Assembly: GCA_003131315.1 (NCBI GenBank)
Contig: PKUV01000182.1
Location: 1-35,516 of the forward strand
DNA: 35,516 nt
From: Acidobacteriaceae bacterium
Lineage (GTDB): Bacteria; Acidobacteriota; Terriglobia; Terriglobales; Acidobacteriaceae
Direction of reading: 5' to 3'
Shown: positions 8,801-16,993 of the stretch, one piece after another
Numbering within the stretch: position 1 is the stretch's first letter
How the letters are laid out: each line of letters starts with the position of its first letter
Notes under the pieces: generated by a model
Database searches by the model: none
What the model was told of the DNA's origin: nothing
The model's input: the letters and a program-made list of their open reading frames with translations, nothing else
Translations under genes and position numbers: made by a program

Positions 8801-9504
8801 TTGTTGGTGATGATGCGAAACTCCGCAATCGAATCCAGGTTGGGAATAATTGCGGCTCCATTGGTCTTACCTTCCTCGACGTTCGATCCGTTCACCATGA
8901 AGCCGTTGGACGCTTCGCGTTGTCCGTTCACCGACTGGTTGCCCGAGTTCAGTCCGCCATCCACCGAGCGGTCGTTGACGCCGGTCATGCCGGTGTCCGA
9001 TGAGGTGTAGGGAGAGACGCCGGTCTGGAGCGCCAGCAGATCCGTGAATGCCCGACCGTTCAGAGGCACCGCGGCGATGGTCTTTCCGGCGATCACCTCG
9101 CCCATCTGGCTGCTTTCCGTCTCCACATGGACGCTGTCGGTCCGCACCTCCACCTTCTCGTTGATCGTACCGACCTGCAGCGCAGCGTCAACCCGGAGCG
9201 CCGAGTTGGCATCGATCACCAGCCCGGTTTGGGTGTGGCTCTTGAAGCCAATCTGAGCCACCTGCAAGTCATACGTGCCGATCGCAAGGGCCGGGAGACT
9301 GTAAAAACCTTTCGTGTCGGTGGTGACCGTCGTCTTGACGCCGGTCTGCGTATTCGTGACCACGACTGAGACGCCCGATATCACAGCCCCGCTCGGGTCC
9401 GTAACCACCCCGGAAATGCTGCCAGTGATGCTGGCCCACGCCAGCCCCAATGCCAGGAACAAACCTACAAGTACTACGACGCTTGCGCGCTGACGACTAC
9501 GCAT
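5821..9504 (-). CDS. TonB-dependent receptor, Oar-like, with carboxypeptidase-regulatory N-terminal domain (receptor 1)
   Basis: 1,227 residues. A signal peptide (about 1-25) is followed by a carboxypeptidase regulatory-like beta domain (about 27-110, ITGSISGVVTDPSGAVISG). A plug region follows (about 125-260, with VPLNGRAFTDLLALQTG and GGQINVVTKSGSNGFHGS), then a long beta-barrel ending in a terminal aromatic (AKFLF), as expected for BAM-dependent outer-membrane insertion. AGGAGG lies 7 nt before the ATG. Such receptors are abundant in Acidobacteriota and import large substrates by TonB energy. The closest relative in the window is receptor 2 (31617-35138). A palindromic operator-like site lies 60 bp upstream. 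It heads the group that encodes the glycosidases and the deacetylase. No clear TonB box was recognised. Confidence 0.92.
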   Translation of the reverse strand: MRSRQRASVVVLVGLFLALGLAWASITGSISGVVTDPSGAVISGVSVVVTNTQTGVKTTVTTDTKGFYSLPALAIGTYDLQVAQIGFKSHTQTGLVIDANSALRVDAALQVGTINEKVEVRTDSVHVETESSQMGEVIAGKTIAAVPLNGRAFTDLLALQTGVSPYTSSDTGMTGVNDRSVDGGLNSGNQSVNGQREASNGFMVNGSNVEEGKTNGAAIIPNLDSIAEFRIITNNFDAEYGNYSGGQINVVTKSGSNGFHGSGFEFLRNTSLDAKNFYSLPTDKTPVFRQNQFGGTFGGPIRKDKTFFFVDYQATRQTQAPTVNTQMPSALNFTGDFTQEAPDAFSVTQTLNNNPIQVATVVNGPGFANLLGQGGPGRQGLGYAVTDGEPYHFLATDYIASSIQNGNPQQYGVDCTSSSQCVFPTGMIPQAAWSPVAVSMLNLGLIPQPNAANSYFETSKYPQKLRDDKGGIRIDQNTRFGTLFAYYFADDYLLNSPYPNGGANVPASSFAYNANTAGRAQMVNLGDTKNFGAYAVNEVRFSYVRNTLALALPQGGVGTNYSLANLGFVTPWNTTTGGISPIAPKLEGVPYITFNNFTMGVPQVSTRQFNNSLQLLDNFSRVIGTHSLRFGGQFHYDQINERNLAAENGQYAFTGAETGIDFADFLLGAPDSLTQASPQILDSRSKYYALFAQDSWRVTSNLVFNYGLRWEASMPWYDTQNKIETIIPGKQSVKFPGAPLGYVVAGDPGVPRTLAPTRWHNFSPRLGLSYSPSSSSGILGKLFGGPGKTSIRVGAGMYYTSVEDLSQFLEVGDPPYGLYYGSAAPPLLESPYITRSSGAGVGQRFPFPYPPTNVSPKNPDTTFPWPQVEPLSYDFSFDPRNKLPYSEHYEFSIQRQLGSNTVVTTSYVGNQGHRLVTSIEANPANQALCLSLNNPNNLAPNSAGPCGPFSETPPFDSSTGISTPWVTTSGQVIPAVRPLGPLFDTNPFVSTVANSRYNSLQVSVSHNTGSLSFLVGYTFSKCMDNASGLQDSTNPFNPRLSESLCNFDVMHNFVFSYNWLMPFDKMVGAGWAKKVVGGWSLSGVTNFATGLPITLTENDDNSLIGANAIPVDVPNCSGGGPVLADTNPRHGNAYFHTSLFSNEQLGQFGNSRRRFFHGPGLNNFNMALLKTTKITESKELQLRFEAFNVFNHAQFTNPSGEINSSLFGVVTSARDPRIMQLGAKFLF

Positions 9505-9563
9505 GTCTAACCTCCTGCCGAAAGAAGGCGGTATCAGGACCTAGCGCCATTCGTTTGGCCATT

Positions 9564-9578
9564 TTTCATCTAGTGAAA
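9564..9578. promoter_or_regulatory. operator-like palindrome, site B (upstream of receptor 1)
   Basis: TTTCAT-CTA-GTGAAA lies 60 bp upstream of the receptor 1 start. The same TTTCAY-N3-GTGAAA form occurs at 35249-35263, upstream of receptor 2, and at 14035-14049. Sites A and B also share the CTA centre and a flanking CAT. A related half site (ATGAAACTCA) is at 9616-9625. Confidence 0.55.
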
Positions 9579-9637
9579 TGTCAGTATCGGCTGTGAAAAA
9601 AACCATTCCGCATCAATGAAACTCAAATTCGGTTGGC

Positions 9638-9643
9638 TGTCAA
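9638..9643 (-). promoter_or_regulatory. candidate -35 box for receptor 1
   Basis: The minus strand reads TTGACA, a perfect sigma-70 -35 hexamer, about 135 bp upstream of the receptor start codon. The -10 partner at 16-18 bp spacing (TTCATT region) is weak, which would fit a regulated promoter. The operator-like site B lies about 65 bp downstream. Confidence 0.3.
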
Positions 9644-9729
9644 CCTTTTTTTGCTTCTGAAAGGAGAAGTCTTGTGGAGGAATCACAACCCGCATCCGAA
9701 AGTCTCCCCTGAGAGCACCGCAGCGAAGG

Positions 9730-9767
9730 GGCGTTAGCACGCCGACTAGCTTTCACTGAGAAAGCTA
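9730..9767 (-). terminator. tandem hairpins at the end of the nagB-like/manD operon
   Basis: TAGCTTTC (9747-9754) and GAAAGCTA (9760-9767) form a perfect 8-bp stem around a 5-nt loop, and the TAG stop of the SDR gene is part of the stem. A second small stem, GGCGT/ACGCC, is at 9730-9743. Position suits a transcript end; no T run follows, so it may not be an intrinsic terminator. Confidence 0.45.
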
Positions 9768-10541
9768 CTGATTCACTCCGCTTGCCAGGAAACCACCATC
9801 TACCACCAGCAAGGTTCCGGTCACATAACTGGCAGCATCTGAGGCGAGGAAAATCGCCGCGCCGACCAGTTCCTCCAACTCGCCAAATCGCTTCATGGGA
9901 GTGCGCACCAGGATCTCCTCGCCGCGCGGCGTGCCAGTGACAAGCTTCTCGGTGAGGGGCGTGCGAAAATATCCCGGCACGATAGCGTTCACCGAGACTC
10001 CGTGACGAGCCCATTCGATGGCGAGCGATTTGGTCAACGAAGCCACTCCGGCTTTGCTCGCGCAATATGCCGCGACCTCGTACAGTCCCAGGAATGATCC
10101 CATCGACGCGATATTGATGATGCGTCCGTAGTGGCGCTCGATCATGTGACGGCCGAAAACCTGGCACGCCCGTAGCGTGCCGGTCAGATTGGTGTCGAGA
10201 AGGCGGTTCCAATCGGCCTCGGAAAAGTCCAGCGTGGGGGCACGCTGGTTAAAGCCGGCGCAGTTGATGAGGATGTCAACTTTGCCGAATGCTTTCACTG
10301 TCGCCTTCAGCAGTCTTTCGAGAGAGCTGCGGTCAGTCACATCCGAAGCTATGCGTAAAGACTTCCGCCCGAGAGATTCGATCTGATCCGCGGCCTTTTT
10401 GACCAGATCGAGGCACCGGGCGGTGGGAACGACGTCAGCCCCGTCTTCAGCCAACCCACGGGCGATAGCTTGGCCGATTCCGGAAGTTCCTCCGATGACA
10501 ACTGCAAGTTTGCCGTTCAGTTCCAGACGACTATAGCCCAT
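9765..10541 (-). CDS. short-chain dehydrogenase/reductase, gluconate-5-dehydrogenase or KduD-like
   Basis: 258 residues, a classical SDR. The Rossmann motif GGTSGIG is at 17-23, NCAG lies near 93-96, and the catalytic residues are Ser146, Tyr159 and Lys163 (YCASK). The length and the C-terminal VTGTLLVVDGGF stretch are typical of classical SDRs acting on sugar acids. It is the last gene of an operon with manD (33 bp gap) and an ExuT-like transporter. In such settings SDRs interconvert fructuronate and mannonate, or reduce 5-keto sugar acids; the former would feed ManD directly. No signal peptide, so cytosolic. GAGGAG lies very close to the ATG. Exact substrate is inference. Confidence 0.83.
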   Translation of the reverse strand: MGYSRLELNGKLAVVIGGTSGIGQAIARGLAEDGADVVPTARCLDLVKKAADQIESLGRKSLRIASDVTDRSSLERLLKATVKAFGKVDILINCAGFNQRAPTLDFSEADWNRLLDTNLTGTLRACQVFGRHMIERHYGRIINIASMGSFLGLYEVAAYCASKAGVASLTKSLAIEWARHGVSVNAIVPGYFRTPLTEKLVTGTPRGEEILVRTPMKRFGELEELVGAAIFLASDAASYVTGTLLVVDGGFLASGVNQ

Positions 10542-10574
10542 AGCTCCTCGTTCTCGAGTTTCACCAGTTGCCCA

Positions 10575-11783
10575 TTACCAGTTGAACATGGTTCCGTCCA
10601 GCTTGCGGTTTACCGGTAAGTACGCCCGCTCATACGGAAATCTCTTAGCCAGTGTCTCATTGAAATCCACCCCGAACCCCGGTGCGTCACCCGGATGCAG
10701 ATAGCCATCCTCAAAGGAATAGGCATGGGGAAAGATCTCATCGGTTTCCTTGGTGTGGCGCATGTACTCCTGGATGCCGAAATTGCTGACCGAAATGTCA
10801 AAATGCAGCGCCGCCGCCATCGAGATCGGAGAAAGATCCGTCGCCCCGTGGCAGCCCGTCAGCACGTGATAGACCTCGGCCAGGGCTGCGACTTTTTTCA
10901 GGTGGGTCAATCCGCCGCTGTGCACCACCGTCATCCGGATGTAATCGATCAATTGTTCGGTGATGAGAATGTGGGCGTCCCAGATCGTATTGAACACCTC
11001 GCCCACAGCCAGAGGCGTGGTGGTGTGCTTGCGGATGATGCGGAAGCCTTCCTGCAGTTCGGCAGCGACAGGATCCTCCAGCCAGAATAGATGATAGGGC
11101 TCCAGAATCTTTCCCAGGCGGGCTGCCTCAATCGGCGAGAGACGGTGATGGGCGTCGTGCAGCAAGTGAATCTCGTCGCCATACTTCAGGCGCAGGGCCT
11201 CAAACAGCCTCGGCACATGAAGAAGATACTTTTCTGTGGACCAAGCATTCTCCGGCGGCAAGCCCTTCTCGGCCGGCTCATAGAACAGCTTGTCTTTGGC
11301 AACTCCGTAGGTGGATGGCAGGCCCGGAATGCCGCTTTGCGCGCGGACCGCGCGATACCCCATCTCTTTGTATTTGCCGACTTCCTCCACGGTCTCGTCG
11401 ATATCGCGCCCATTGGCGTGACCATACACCAGTACCCCAGTTCTGCTCTTGCCTCCGAGCAGGTTGTACGCGGGCGTGTTGAGCGCTTTGCCTTTGAGAT
11501 CCCAGAGCGCCATATCGACCGCACCGATCGCGGCCATGGTTACAGGACCACGGCGCCAGTACGCGCCGCGATAGAGGTACTGCCAAATGTCCTCGGTCTG
11601 AAACGGATCCCGGCCGATGAGACACGGGACCACGTGATCCTTCAAGTACGAAACCACCGCCAACTCGCGGCCATTCAATGTGGCGTCGCCAAGGCCGTGT
11701 ATGCCCTGGTCGGTATAGACCTTCAGGGTGACAAAATTCCGCCCCGGGCAGCAGACAAGCACCTTCGCGTCGGTAATCTTCAC
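10575..11783 (-). CDS. manD: D-mannonate dehydratase, enolase superfamily
   Basis: 402 residues, the usual length of the ManD subgroup. Metal ligands and catalytic residues are all visible: Asp210 and His212 (HDAHH), Glu236 (WLEDP), Glu262 (GEVFN), His312 (CHGATD), and Tyr159 and Arg147 on the mobile loop. It converts D-mannonate to 2-keto-3-deoxygluconate (KDG) plus water in hexuronate catabolism. Ala314 is the residue that, as I recall, marks the efficient mannonate-specific members, against Pro in the slow promiscuous ones. The start codon is GTG with an AGGAG about 7 nt upstream. It lies between the ExuT-like transporter (30 bp gap) and the SDR gene, a coherent hexuronate or aldonate operon. 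No KDG kinase or aldolase is in the window. Confidence 0.93.
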   Translation of the reverse strand: MKITDAKVLVCCPGRNFVTLKVYTDQGIHGLGDATLNGRELAVVSYLKDHVVPCLIGRDPFQTEDIWQYLYRGAYWRRGPVTMAAIGAVDMALWDLKGKALNTPAYNLLGGKSRTGVLVYGHANGRDIDETVEEVGKYKEMGYRAVRAQSGIPGLPSTYGVAKDKLFYEPAEKGLPPENAWSTEKYLLHVPRLFEALRLKYGDEIHLLHDAHHRLSPIEAARLGKILEPYHLFWLEDPVAAELQEGFRIIRKHTTTPLAVGEVFNTIWDAHILITEQLIDYIRMTVVHSGGLTHLKKVAALAEVYHVLTGCHGATDLSPISMAAALHFDISVSNFGIQEYMRHTKETDEIFPHAYSFEDGYLHPGDAPGFGVDFNETLAKRFPYERAYLPVNRKLDGTMFNW

Positions 11784-11813
11784 GCAGAATCTCCTAATCG
11801 GTTCCCGGTGAAT

Positions 11814-13136
11814 TCAAATTTGCCGCACCAATCCCTGGTTCGTGGCCTTCGTGTTGCGGACCAGCAGCAACGTCAGAATCATCCCGGCAAACGGAACCAG
11901 TCCCGCAATGATAATGATCGGATCGAATGCGTGAGTTGCCGCCGCCGCCCGGGCATCGGAGAAATATCCGATCAGCTTGAATGCCACGATCGTTCCGATC
12001 CCCGCTCCCGTGCCGCTCAAGCCGCTGACCGAAGCTACCGAGTCGCTGTGATAAAGGTCCGAAGGTAGCACGTTTGCGATCGTGCTGAAAGATGCATAGG
12101 AAAAAGTCGCAAGCCCGAAAAGCAACGCGATCAACACCAGGTTCGTCGTGAGAATGGTCGGAATCAGCAGAGTGACTCCGATTCCCCCAAAAACCATCAG
12201 TGCTTTGCGGGCTGCGCCGAGGGACCAGCCACGCTTGATCAAGTATCCCGACATGCCACCGCCGAAGAAGTTTCCCAGATCGGCGGCGATGAAGGGGATC
12301 CACACTGCGATCAGTCCACTCCTGAGATCGATTCCCTTCGCAACCAGGTAAATGGGGAACCAGTCGGTTATGAAAAACCAGACCGGATCCGTGAACGTCT
12401 TAGCGACGATCGTTCCCCACGTCTGCGGCAGTTTTAGGAGATCGCGCCAGTGAGCTCGTGTCCGGCTGGCTGGCTGCGCACCAGGATCGATCTTGTCCGC
12501 GGCGATCATCTGCAGTTCGGCCTGACTTACCCGGGGATGCGCTTCCGGCGGGTAATACAGCCAGCGCCACACCATCAGCCACAGGAATCCCAGTACGCCC
12601 GGGATCATGAACGCTGGACGCCATCCCCAACGGAAATAGATCGGTAGAATGACAAAAGGCGCAACCGCTCCTCCGATGGATGACCCGCTATCAAAGAGGG
12701 CGGTCGCCAGGCCGCGTTCGCGTTTCGGGAACCACTCCGAAACGGCTTTCGTGGCAGCCGGCCAGTTGGCCGATTCTCCCGCGCCCAGCAGGAAACGGAA
12801 TCCGGCAAAACTGCGCAGCCCGCTCGCCGCCGCAGTGGCCATCGAAAAAATCGAGTAACAGGCGACAGTAATGCTTAGTCCGCGTCGTGTTCCGATGCGG
12901 TCCATCACCCTGCCGAACACCGTTTGTCCAATCGAGTAGGCGATCCGGAACGCGATCACGATGCTGGCGTAGTCGCTGTTGGTCCAGTGGTATTCGATCT
13001 TCAAATACGGCGCCAGCAGCGAGAGCGTTTGCCGGTCAATGTAGTTGATGATGGTGGAGGCGAACAGTAGCGCGCCAATCCACCAGCGCAAGGAGGGAAT
13101 GGCGTGTGTAGGAGTCGGCTTTCCGGCGGTCGCCAT
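11814..13136 (-). CDS. MFS transporter of the anion:cation symporter (hexuronate ExuT-like) family
   Basis: 440 residues with about twelve hydrophobic segments. NYIDRQTLSLLAP in the first helix and the loop GRVMDRIGTRRG between helices 2 and 3 are typical of the ACS family (ExuT, GudP, DgoT), which carry hexuronates, glucarate or galactonate with protons. The inner-membrane location follows from this. It lies 21 bp after the nagB-like gene and 30 bp before manD, which supports a sugar-acid substrate such as glucuronate, galacturonate or an aldonate. The ATG has no strong Shine-Dalgarno, so translation may be coupled to the upstream gene. Substrate is inferred from context. Confidence 0.88.
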   Translation of the reverse strand: MATAGKPTPTHAIPSLRWWIGALLFASTIINYIDRQTLSLLAPYLKIEYHWTNSDYASIVIAFRIAYSIGQTVFGRVMDRIGTRRGLSITVACYSIFSMATAAASGLRSFAGFRFLLGAGESANWPAATKAVSEWFPKRERGLATALFDSGSSIGGAVAPFVILPIYFRWGWRPAFMIPGVLGFLWLMVWRWLYYPPEAHPRVSQAELQMIAADKIDPGAQPASRTRAHWRDLLKLPQTWGTIVAKTFTDPVWFFITDWFPIYLVAKGIDLRSGLIAVWIPFIAADLGNFFGGGMSGYLIKRGWSLGAARKALMVFGGIGVTLLIPTILTTNLVLIALLFGLATFSYASFSTIANVLPSDLYHSDSVASVSGLSGTGAGIGTIVAFKLIGYFSDARAAAATHAFDPIIIIAGLVPFAGMILTLLLVRNTKATNQGLVRQI

Positions 13137-13157
13137 GGGTAGTGGATGGGAGACGAT

Positions 13158-13943
13158 CTAACGCCCTACCATCACCTGTGCTTTGTCCTTCAATTGGTTC
13201 TGCAACGCCGGTCCCAACAGTGATGCTGAATTCTTGTCCAGATAAATGGTGGCGTTAGGGTGCGTGCGCAGAATCGATGCTGGCTCCATGGGGCTGATAC
13301 TTCCCTCAAAGCACAACTTCACGGCTTGTGCTTTGCGGGTGTCAGGCACGACCGCGAGAATCTCCTTTGCTTTCAGAATCTGGCGCACCGACATGGAGAT
13401 CGCCTGCTTCGGCACTTGCGAAATGTTGGCGAACCACGCCTCGCCTACCTGCTGTCGGCGGCACGCCTCGTCGAGGTTTACGACGATGTACGGCTCTTGC
13501 GTTTCGAAGTCTGCCGGAGGATCATTGAAAGCGATGTGCCCGTTCTCACCAATACCGAGAAAGGCGATGTCGATTGGCGCAGAAGCCAGGTCTTTGCCCA
13601 CAGCGCGCACGGCTTGGGCAGGATTTGCAGCATCACCTTCGAGCAAGTGATACCTGGTGATGCCGGTCTTCCGGACCAGTTGCTCCAGCAACATCTTACG
13701 AAAGCTTCCGGGATGCGTGACTGGCAACCCGACGTACTCATCGAGATGAAATGTCTCAACCTTTTGCCAATCGATGCCTGCCATCTTGGTGAGCGCGTCG
13801 AGGAACTCAAGCTGCGATGCTGCGGTTGCAGCGATGATCCGTGCATGGCCGCACTCCTCGATCGCCCGACGGATCGCGGCGGCGGCCTGCTCCGCCGCTG
13901 CTTTGCCCATGGAAGCTTTGTCGTTGAACACTTTGATTAGCAT
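13158..13943 (-). CDS. glucosamine-6-phosphate deaminase-like protein (NagB/PGL fold) with altered phosphate loop
   Basis: 261 residues from the ATG at 13943, chosen because AGGAG lies 9 nt upstream; an in-frame ATG at 13952 abuts that [13 protein letters not shown] (catalytic base Asp68) and [13 protein letters not shown] (130-142, His136) are diagnostic for NagB. However, the phosphate loop seen as P-T-G-G-T-P in E. coli is replaced by ATAASQ (39-44). The Asp141 and Glu148 positions of E. coli NagB are Asn134 and Asp141 here. The family deaminates and isomerises glucosamine-6-phosphate to fructose-6-phosphate; this variant may act on an unphosphorylated or different amino or keto sugar. It heads the manD operon, behind a perfect TATAAT box. 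No signal peptide. Confidence 0.8.
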   Translation of the reverse strand: MLIKVFNDKASMGKAAAEQAAAAIRRAIEECGHARIIAATAASQLEFLDALTKMAGIDWQKVETFHLDEYVGLPVTHPGSFRKMLLEQLVRKTGITRYHLLEGDAANPAQAVRAVGKDLASAPIDIAFLGIGENGHIAFNDPPADFETQEPYIVVNLDEACRRQQVGEAWFANISQVPKQAISMSVRQILKAKEILAVVPDTRKAQAVKLCFEGSISPMEPASILRTHPNATIYLDKNSASLLGPALQNQLKDKAQVMVGR

Positions 13944-13989
13944 GACGGACATCTCCTGGCAGCAGCCATATTTCTTCTCAGAACTCGAA

Positions 13990-13995
13990 ATTATA
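13990..13995 (-). promoter_or_regulatory. -10 box for the nagB-like/manD operon
   Basis: The minus strand reads TATAAT about 47 bp upstream of the chosen nagB-like start. The -35 region at 17 bp spacing (TACGGC) is poor, so activation may be needed. The palindromic site C lies some 40 bp further upstream, a position where an activator could bind. Confidence 0.45.
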
Positions 13996-14034
13996 CAGAG
14001 GCGGCAACCAAAGCCGTACAGAAGCGAAAATGAG

Positions 14035-14049
14035 TTTCATTCCGTGAAA
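14035..14049. promoter_or_regulatory. operator-like palindrome, site C (divergent intergenic region)
   Basis: TTTCAT-TCC-GTGAAA sits in the 195-bp gap between the nagB-like operon (-) and glycosidase copy 2 (+). It matches the spacing and arms of the sites in front of both TonB receptors. One regulator bound here could control both directions. Confidence 0.5.
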
Positions 14050-14138
14050 ACGATCGGCAGCTCGATGGCGCAAGCACTGCGGTTTGTTGTATGACTGTCT
14101 ATGCGGGATCGCGAATGTACTAAAGGCCTCCAAATCCT

Positions 14139-16286
14139 ATGACGCGTTCATCCTTCATCATTGCTCTCTGCGTGATTTTCTCGAACCCGATTCTGACTAG
14201 CGCCCAAACCGTGCGCGTCGATGCGACACCCAGTCATGTGGTGAACAAGTTCAGCCCTCTGTATGCGCTCGGTTCGACCGTGGACCGGGTGCCGAGCAAT
14301 GTCACCGACATGTTTTTTCGGCCCGACCAGATCAAGCAGATCCTTTCGGCAGGGTGGGGCGTGATCAGTTACCGGCAGAACACGGACTTGTTCGTCCAGG
14401 CCTGGCATTGGAATCCTAAGGGCGCCTGGAGCGATTCTTTGGGCAAAGGATATTTCGTGGGAGACTCCACTCCCACGAAGAAGATGATTCGGCACTCCTA
14501 TGGCTATTCTCTTCCACACCGGGGATTCACGCGAAACAACGGGACGGAGTTTGACGGCTTCTCGCGCCTGGATGACGGCGACGTCAACACCTACTGGAAG
14601 AGCAATCCCTATCTGACGAAGGCCTTCACCGGCGAGGATGACTCGCTGCATCCACAGTGGGTGGTGATCGCTCCGGATAAGAAGCAGGAGGTGAACGCGA
14701 TCCGTATTGCCTGGGCCGAACCGTACGCGCAGGCCTACGAGGTGCAGTACTGGGTTGGTGACGGCGATGCCATGGATGAGCAGGATAAAGGGCAGTGGAA
14801 AACCTTCGCTTCTGGGGATGTGAAAAATGGAAAGGGCGGTACTCCCACTCTTGGCCTCGCTTCATCGCCGGTGAGCACCAAGTTTATCCGCATTCTGATG
14901 ACGCAGTCGTCGAATACCTGCGATACTCACGGTTCCAGCGACAGCCGTAACTGCGTTGGATATGCCATCCGCGAGCTTTATCTCGGAACCGTCGACGATA
15001 AAGGCGAATTCACCGATCTGCTTCACCACTCTCCGGATCAGAAGCAGACGCTCACGTTGTGTTCCTCGGTGGATCCCTGGCACCAGGCTTCCGATCTTTA
15101 CGTCGCTCCCGATCGCATGGAATCCGGCGACCAGCCGGGGTTCGACCTGTTTTTCACCAGCGGAATAACTCGCGGCCTTCCCGCCATTATTCCTATCGCC
15201 CTGCTGTATAGCACACCCGAGGACGCTGCCGCGCAAATGACCTACATCAAGAAGCGGGGCTATCCCGTTTCATACATCGAAATGGGCGAAGAAGCTGACG
15301 GCCAGTACATGCTTCCCGAGGACTACGCCACTCTGTACCTGCAGTTCGCCACCGCGCTGCACCGGGTTGATCCGAACTTCAAGCTGGGAGGTCCGGCGTT
15401 TGAAGGCGTCAGCGAGGACATCAAAACCTGGCCCGATGCGCAAGGCCGGACATCATGGTTCAGCCGCTTCCTCGATTATTTGAAAGCCCACGGCCGCCTG
15501 CAGGATCTTGCCTTCATGTCGTTTGAGCATTATCCCTATGACGGCTGCGAGACGCCCTGGAAGAATCTTTATCAGGAGCCGGAGCTGATCACTCATATCA
15601 TGCAGGTGTGGCGGGACGACGGCCTGCCGGCGGGCATTCCCCTGCTCGACACTGAAACCAACGACCACGGTGGTGAGGCCGCCGTCGATATCTTCGGTGC
15701 TCTGTGGCTGGCAGATTCCTTCGGAGGCTTTCTGACGGCCGGCGGCCAATCGACTCACTATTACCACGATCTCCCCTACTCTCCGCCGCATCCCGCCTGC
15801 GCCAATAGCTGGGGAACCTACCACATGTTCATGGTCGATGAGCATTACAAGATTCAACAGAAAACCTCGCAGTTTTACGGCGCACAGCTGATCACGCAGG
15901 AATGGGCAGAACCGAAAGACGCCGAGCATCGCCTCTTCCGTGCCGCCAGCAATGTAAAGGATACCGAAGGGCATGTGCTGGTGACGGCATACGCTCTTGA
16001 GCGTCCGGACGGTCAATGGTCGCTCATGCTCATCAATAAAGATTATGACCATCCCCATCAGGTCCAGGTTGTGTTTCACAACGCCGAAAGCAATCGAGAG
16101 GACTCTTTCTCCGGTCCAGTCACAATGATCACCTTTGGGAAGGCCCAGTACCAGTGGCATCCTGATCGCAAAAAGGGCCACGCTGATCCGGATAGTCCGC
16201 CCGTTAAGTTCACACTTACCGGTGGGGAGAACACGATGTATACTCTGCCGGCGGCGTCCCTGACCATCGTCCGCGGGAAACGTTGA
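14139..16286 (+). CDS. secreted clan GH-A-like glycosidase with embedded discoidin domain, copy 2
   Basis: 715 residues, roughly two-thirds identical by eye to the protein at 3544-5697 and colinear with it. A signal peptide (1-22) is followed by an N-terminal barrel start (AGWGVISYRQNTDL), a discoidin-like insertion about 140-283 (SRLDDGDVNTYWKSNPY to GYAIRELYLG), EMGEEADGQ (candidate acid/base Glu385, preceded by Glu) and DTETND (candidate nucleophile Glu506). The sequence around the nucleophile and the substrate-facing loops (YYHDLPY against YFHYLPL) differs from copy 1, so the pair may have diverged in substrate. It is transcribed away from the nagB-like/manD operon, and a Tat-exported molybdenum hydroxylase follows 68 bp later. 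No well-known family was assigned with certainty. Confidence 0.68.
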   Translation: MTRSSFIIALCVIFSNPILTSAQTVRVDATPSHVVNKFSPLYALGSTVDRVPSNVTDMFFRPDQIKQILSAGWGVISYRQNTDLFVQAWHWNPKGAWSDSLGKGYFVGDSTPTKKMIRHSYGYSLPHRGFTRNNGTEFDGFSRLDDGDVNTYWKSNPYLTKAFTGEDDSLHPQWVVIAPDKKQEVNAIRIAWAEPYAQAYEVQYWVGDGDAMDEQDKGQWKTFASGDVKNGKGGTPTLGLASSPVSTKFIRILMTQSSNTCDTHGSSDSRNCVGYAIRELYLGTVDDKGEFTDLLHHSPDQKQTLTLCSSVDPWHQASDLYVAPDRMESGDQPGFDLFFTSGITRGLPAIIPIALLYSTPEDAAAQMTYIKKRGYPVSYIEMGEEADGQYMLPEDYATLYLQFATALHRVDPNFKLGGPAFEGVSEDIKTWPDAQGRTSWFSRFLDYLKAHGRLQDLAFMSFEHYPYDGCETPWKNLYQEPELITHIMQVWRDDGLPAGIPLLDTETNDHGGEAAVDIFGALWLADSFGGFLTAGGQSTHYYHDLPYSPPHPACANSWGTYHMFMVDEHYKIQQKTSQFYGAQLITQEWAEPKDAEHRLFRAASNVKDTEGHVLVTAYALERPDGQWSLMLINKDYDHPHQVQVVFHNAESNREDSFSGPVTMITFGKAQYQWHPDRKKGHADPDSPPVKFTLTGGENTMYTLPAASLTIVRGKR

Positions 16287-16354
16287 AGTGATCGCTGCCC
16301 GCAGGTTTTGATAGTTCTACCACCGGCTGATAGCTGTATTGTGGAGGTTACGAT

Positions 16355-16990
16355 ATGCGCGATGAAGACGAGAACCAGAAAAACCCTAATGACAGTCCGG
16401 AGAGCCCCGGCGTCTCCCGGCGCGACTTCCTCAAAATCTCCGGAATCTCCGTCGCTGTGCCTCTCGTCGCTGGTCCTCGTGTGATCAAGGCTGCGGGCCA
16501 GGAAGTCCGGGTCTATGGACCCGGCAAGGTCCCCATGGAATTCGCCATCAACGGCAAGAACTATAAGGCGAATCTCGAACCCCGGGTCACTCTGTTGGAC
16601 GCCTTGCGCGATGAGTTCGAACTCACCGGGGCCAAGCGCGTCTGCGACCGCGCAGAATGTGGCGCTTGCACTGTGCTGGTGGATAACAAACCTGTCTATG
16701 CCTGCGCGATGCTCGCCATCGAAGCCCAGCACAAAGCCATCACCACCGTCGAATCGCTGACGCGAGACGGCAAGTTGCACCCCATTCAGCAGGCGTTTGT
16801 GGACAATGATGCTTCACAGTGCGGTTTCTGCACGCCCGGTTTTGTCGTTGCCTGCAAAGCATTTCTCGACAAACATCCTCACCCAACGCCCGAAGACATT
16901 CGCCGAGGTCTCAGCGGCAACCTGTGTCGCTGTGGAACCTATGCCGGAATCCGCAAGGCAATCGCGCAAGTTGCGCAGAAGGGAGCCTGA
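16355..16990 (+). CDS. Tat-exported [2Fe-2S] subunit of xanthine-dehydrogenase/aldehyde-oxidase family enzyme
   Basis: 211 residues. A twin-arginine signal, SRRDFLK (Arg22-Arg23), with a hydrophobic stretch to about residue 47, routes the folded complex to the periplasm. The plant-type cluster ligands are Cys97, Cys102, Cys105 and Cys117. The second cluster ligands are Cys156, Cys159, Cys191 and Cys193 (CGFCTPG and CRCG). GGAGG lies 7 nt before the ATG. This subunit passes electrons from the molybdenum site to FAD. The arrangement small, large, FAD differs from the small-FAD-large order of E. coli paoABC, but the Tat signal on the Fe-S subunit is the same trick. The other subunits lack signals and would travel with it. 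Confidence 0.93.
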   Translation: MRDEDENQKNPNDSPESPGVSRRDFLKISGISVAVPLVAGPRVIKAAGQEVRVYGPGKVPMEFAINGKNYKANLEPRVTLLDALRDEFELTGAKRVCDRAECGACTVLVDNKPVYACAMLAIEAQHKAITTVESLTRDGKLHPIQQAFVDNDASQCGFCTPGFVVACKAFLDKHPHPTPEDIRRGLSGNLCRCGTYAGIRKAIAQVAQKGA

Positions 16991-16993
16991 CCT

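Noticed and set aside
11091-12068. Long plus-strand open frame opposite manD and the transporter gene
   Set aside because: It spans two real genes on the other strand, with no recognisable protein features.
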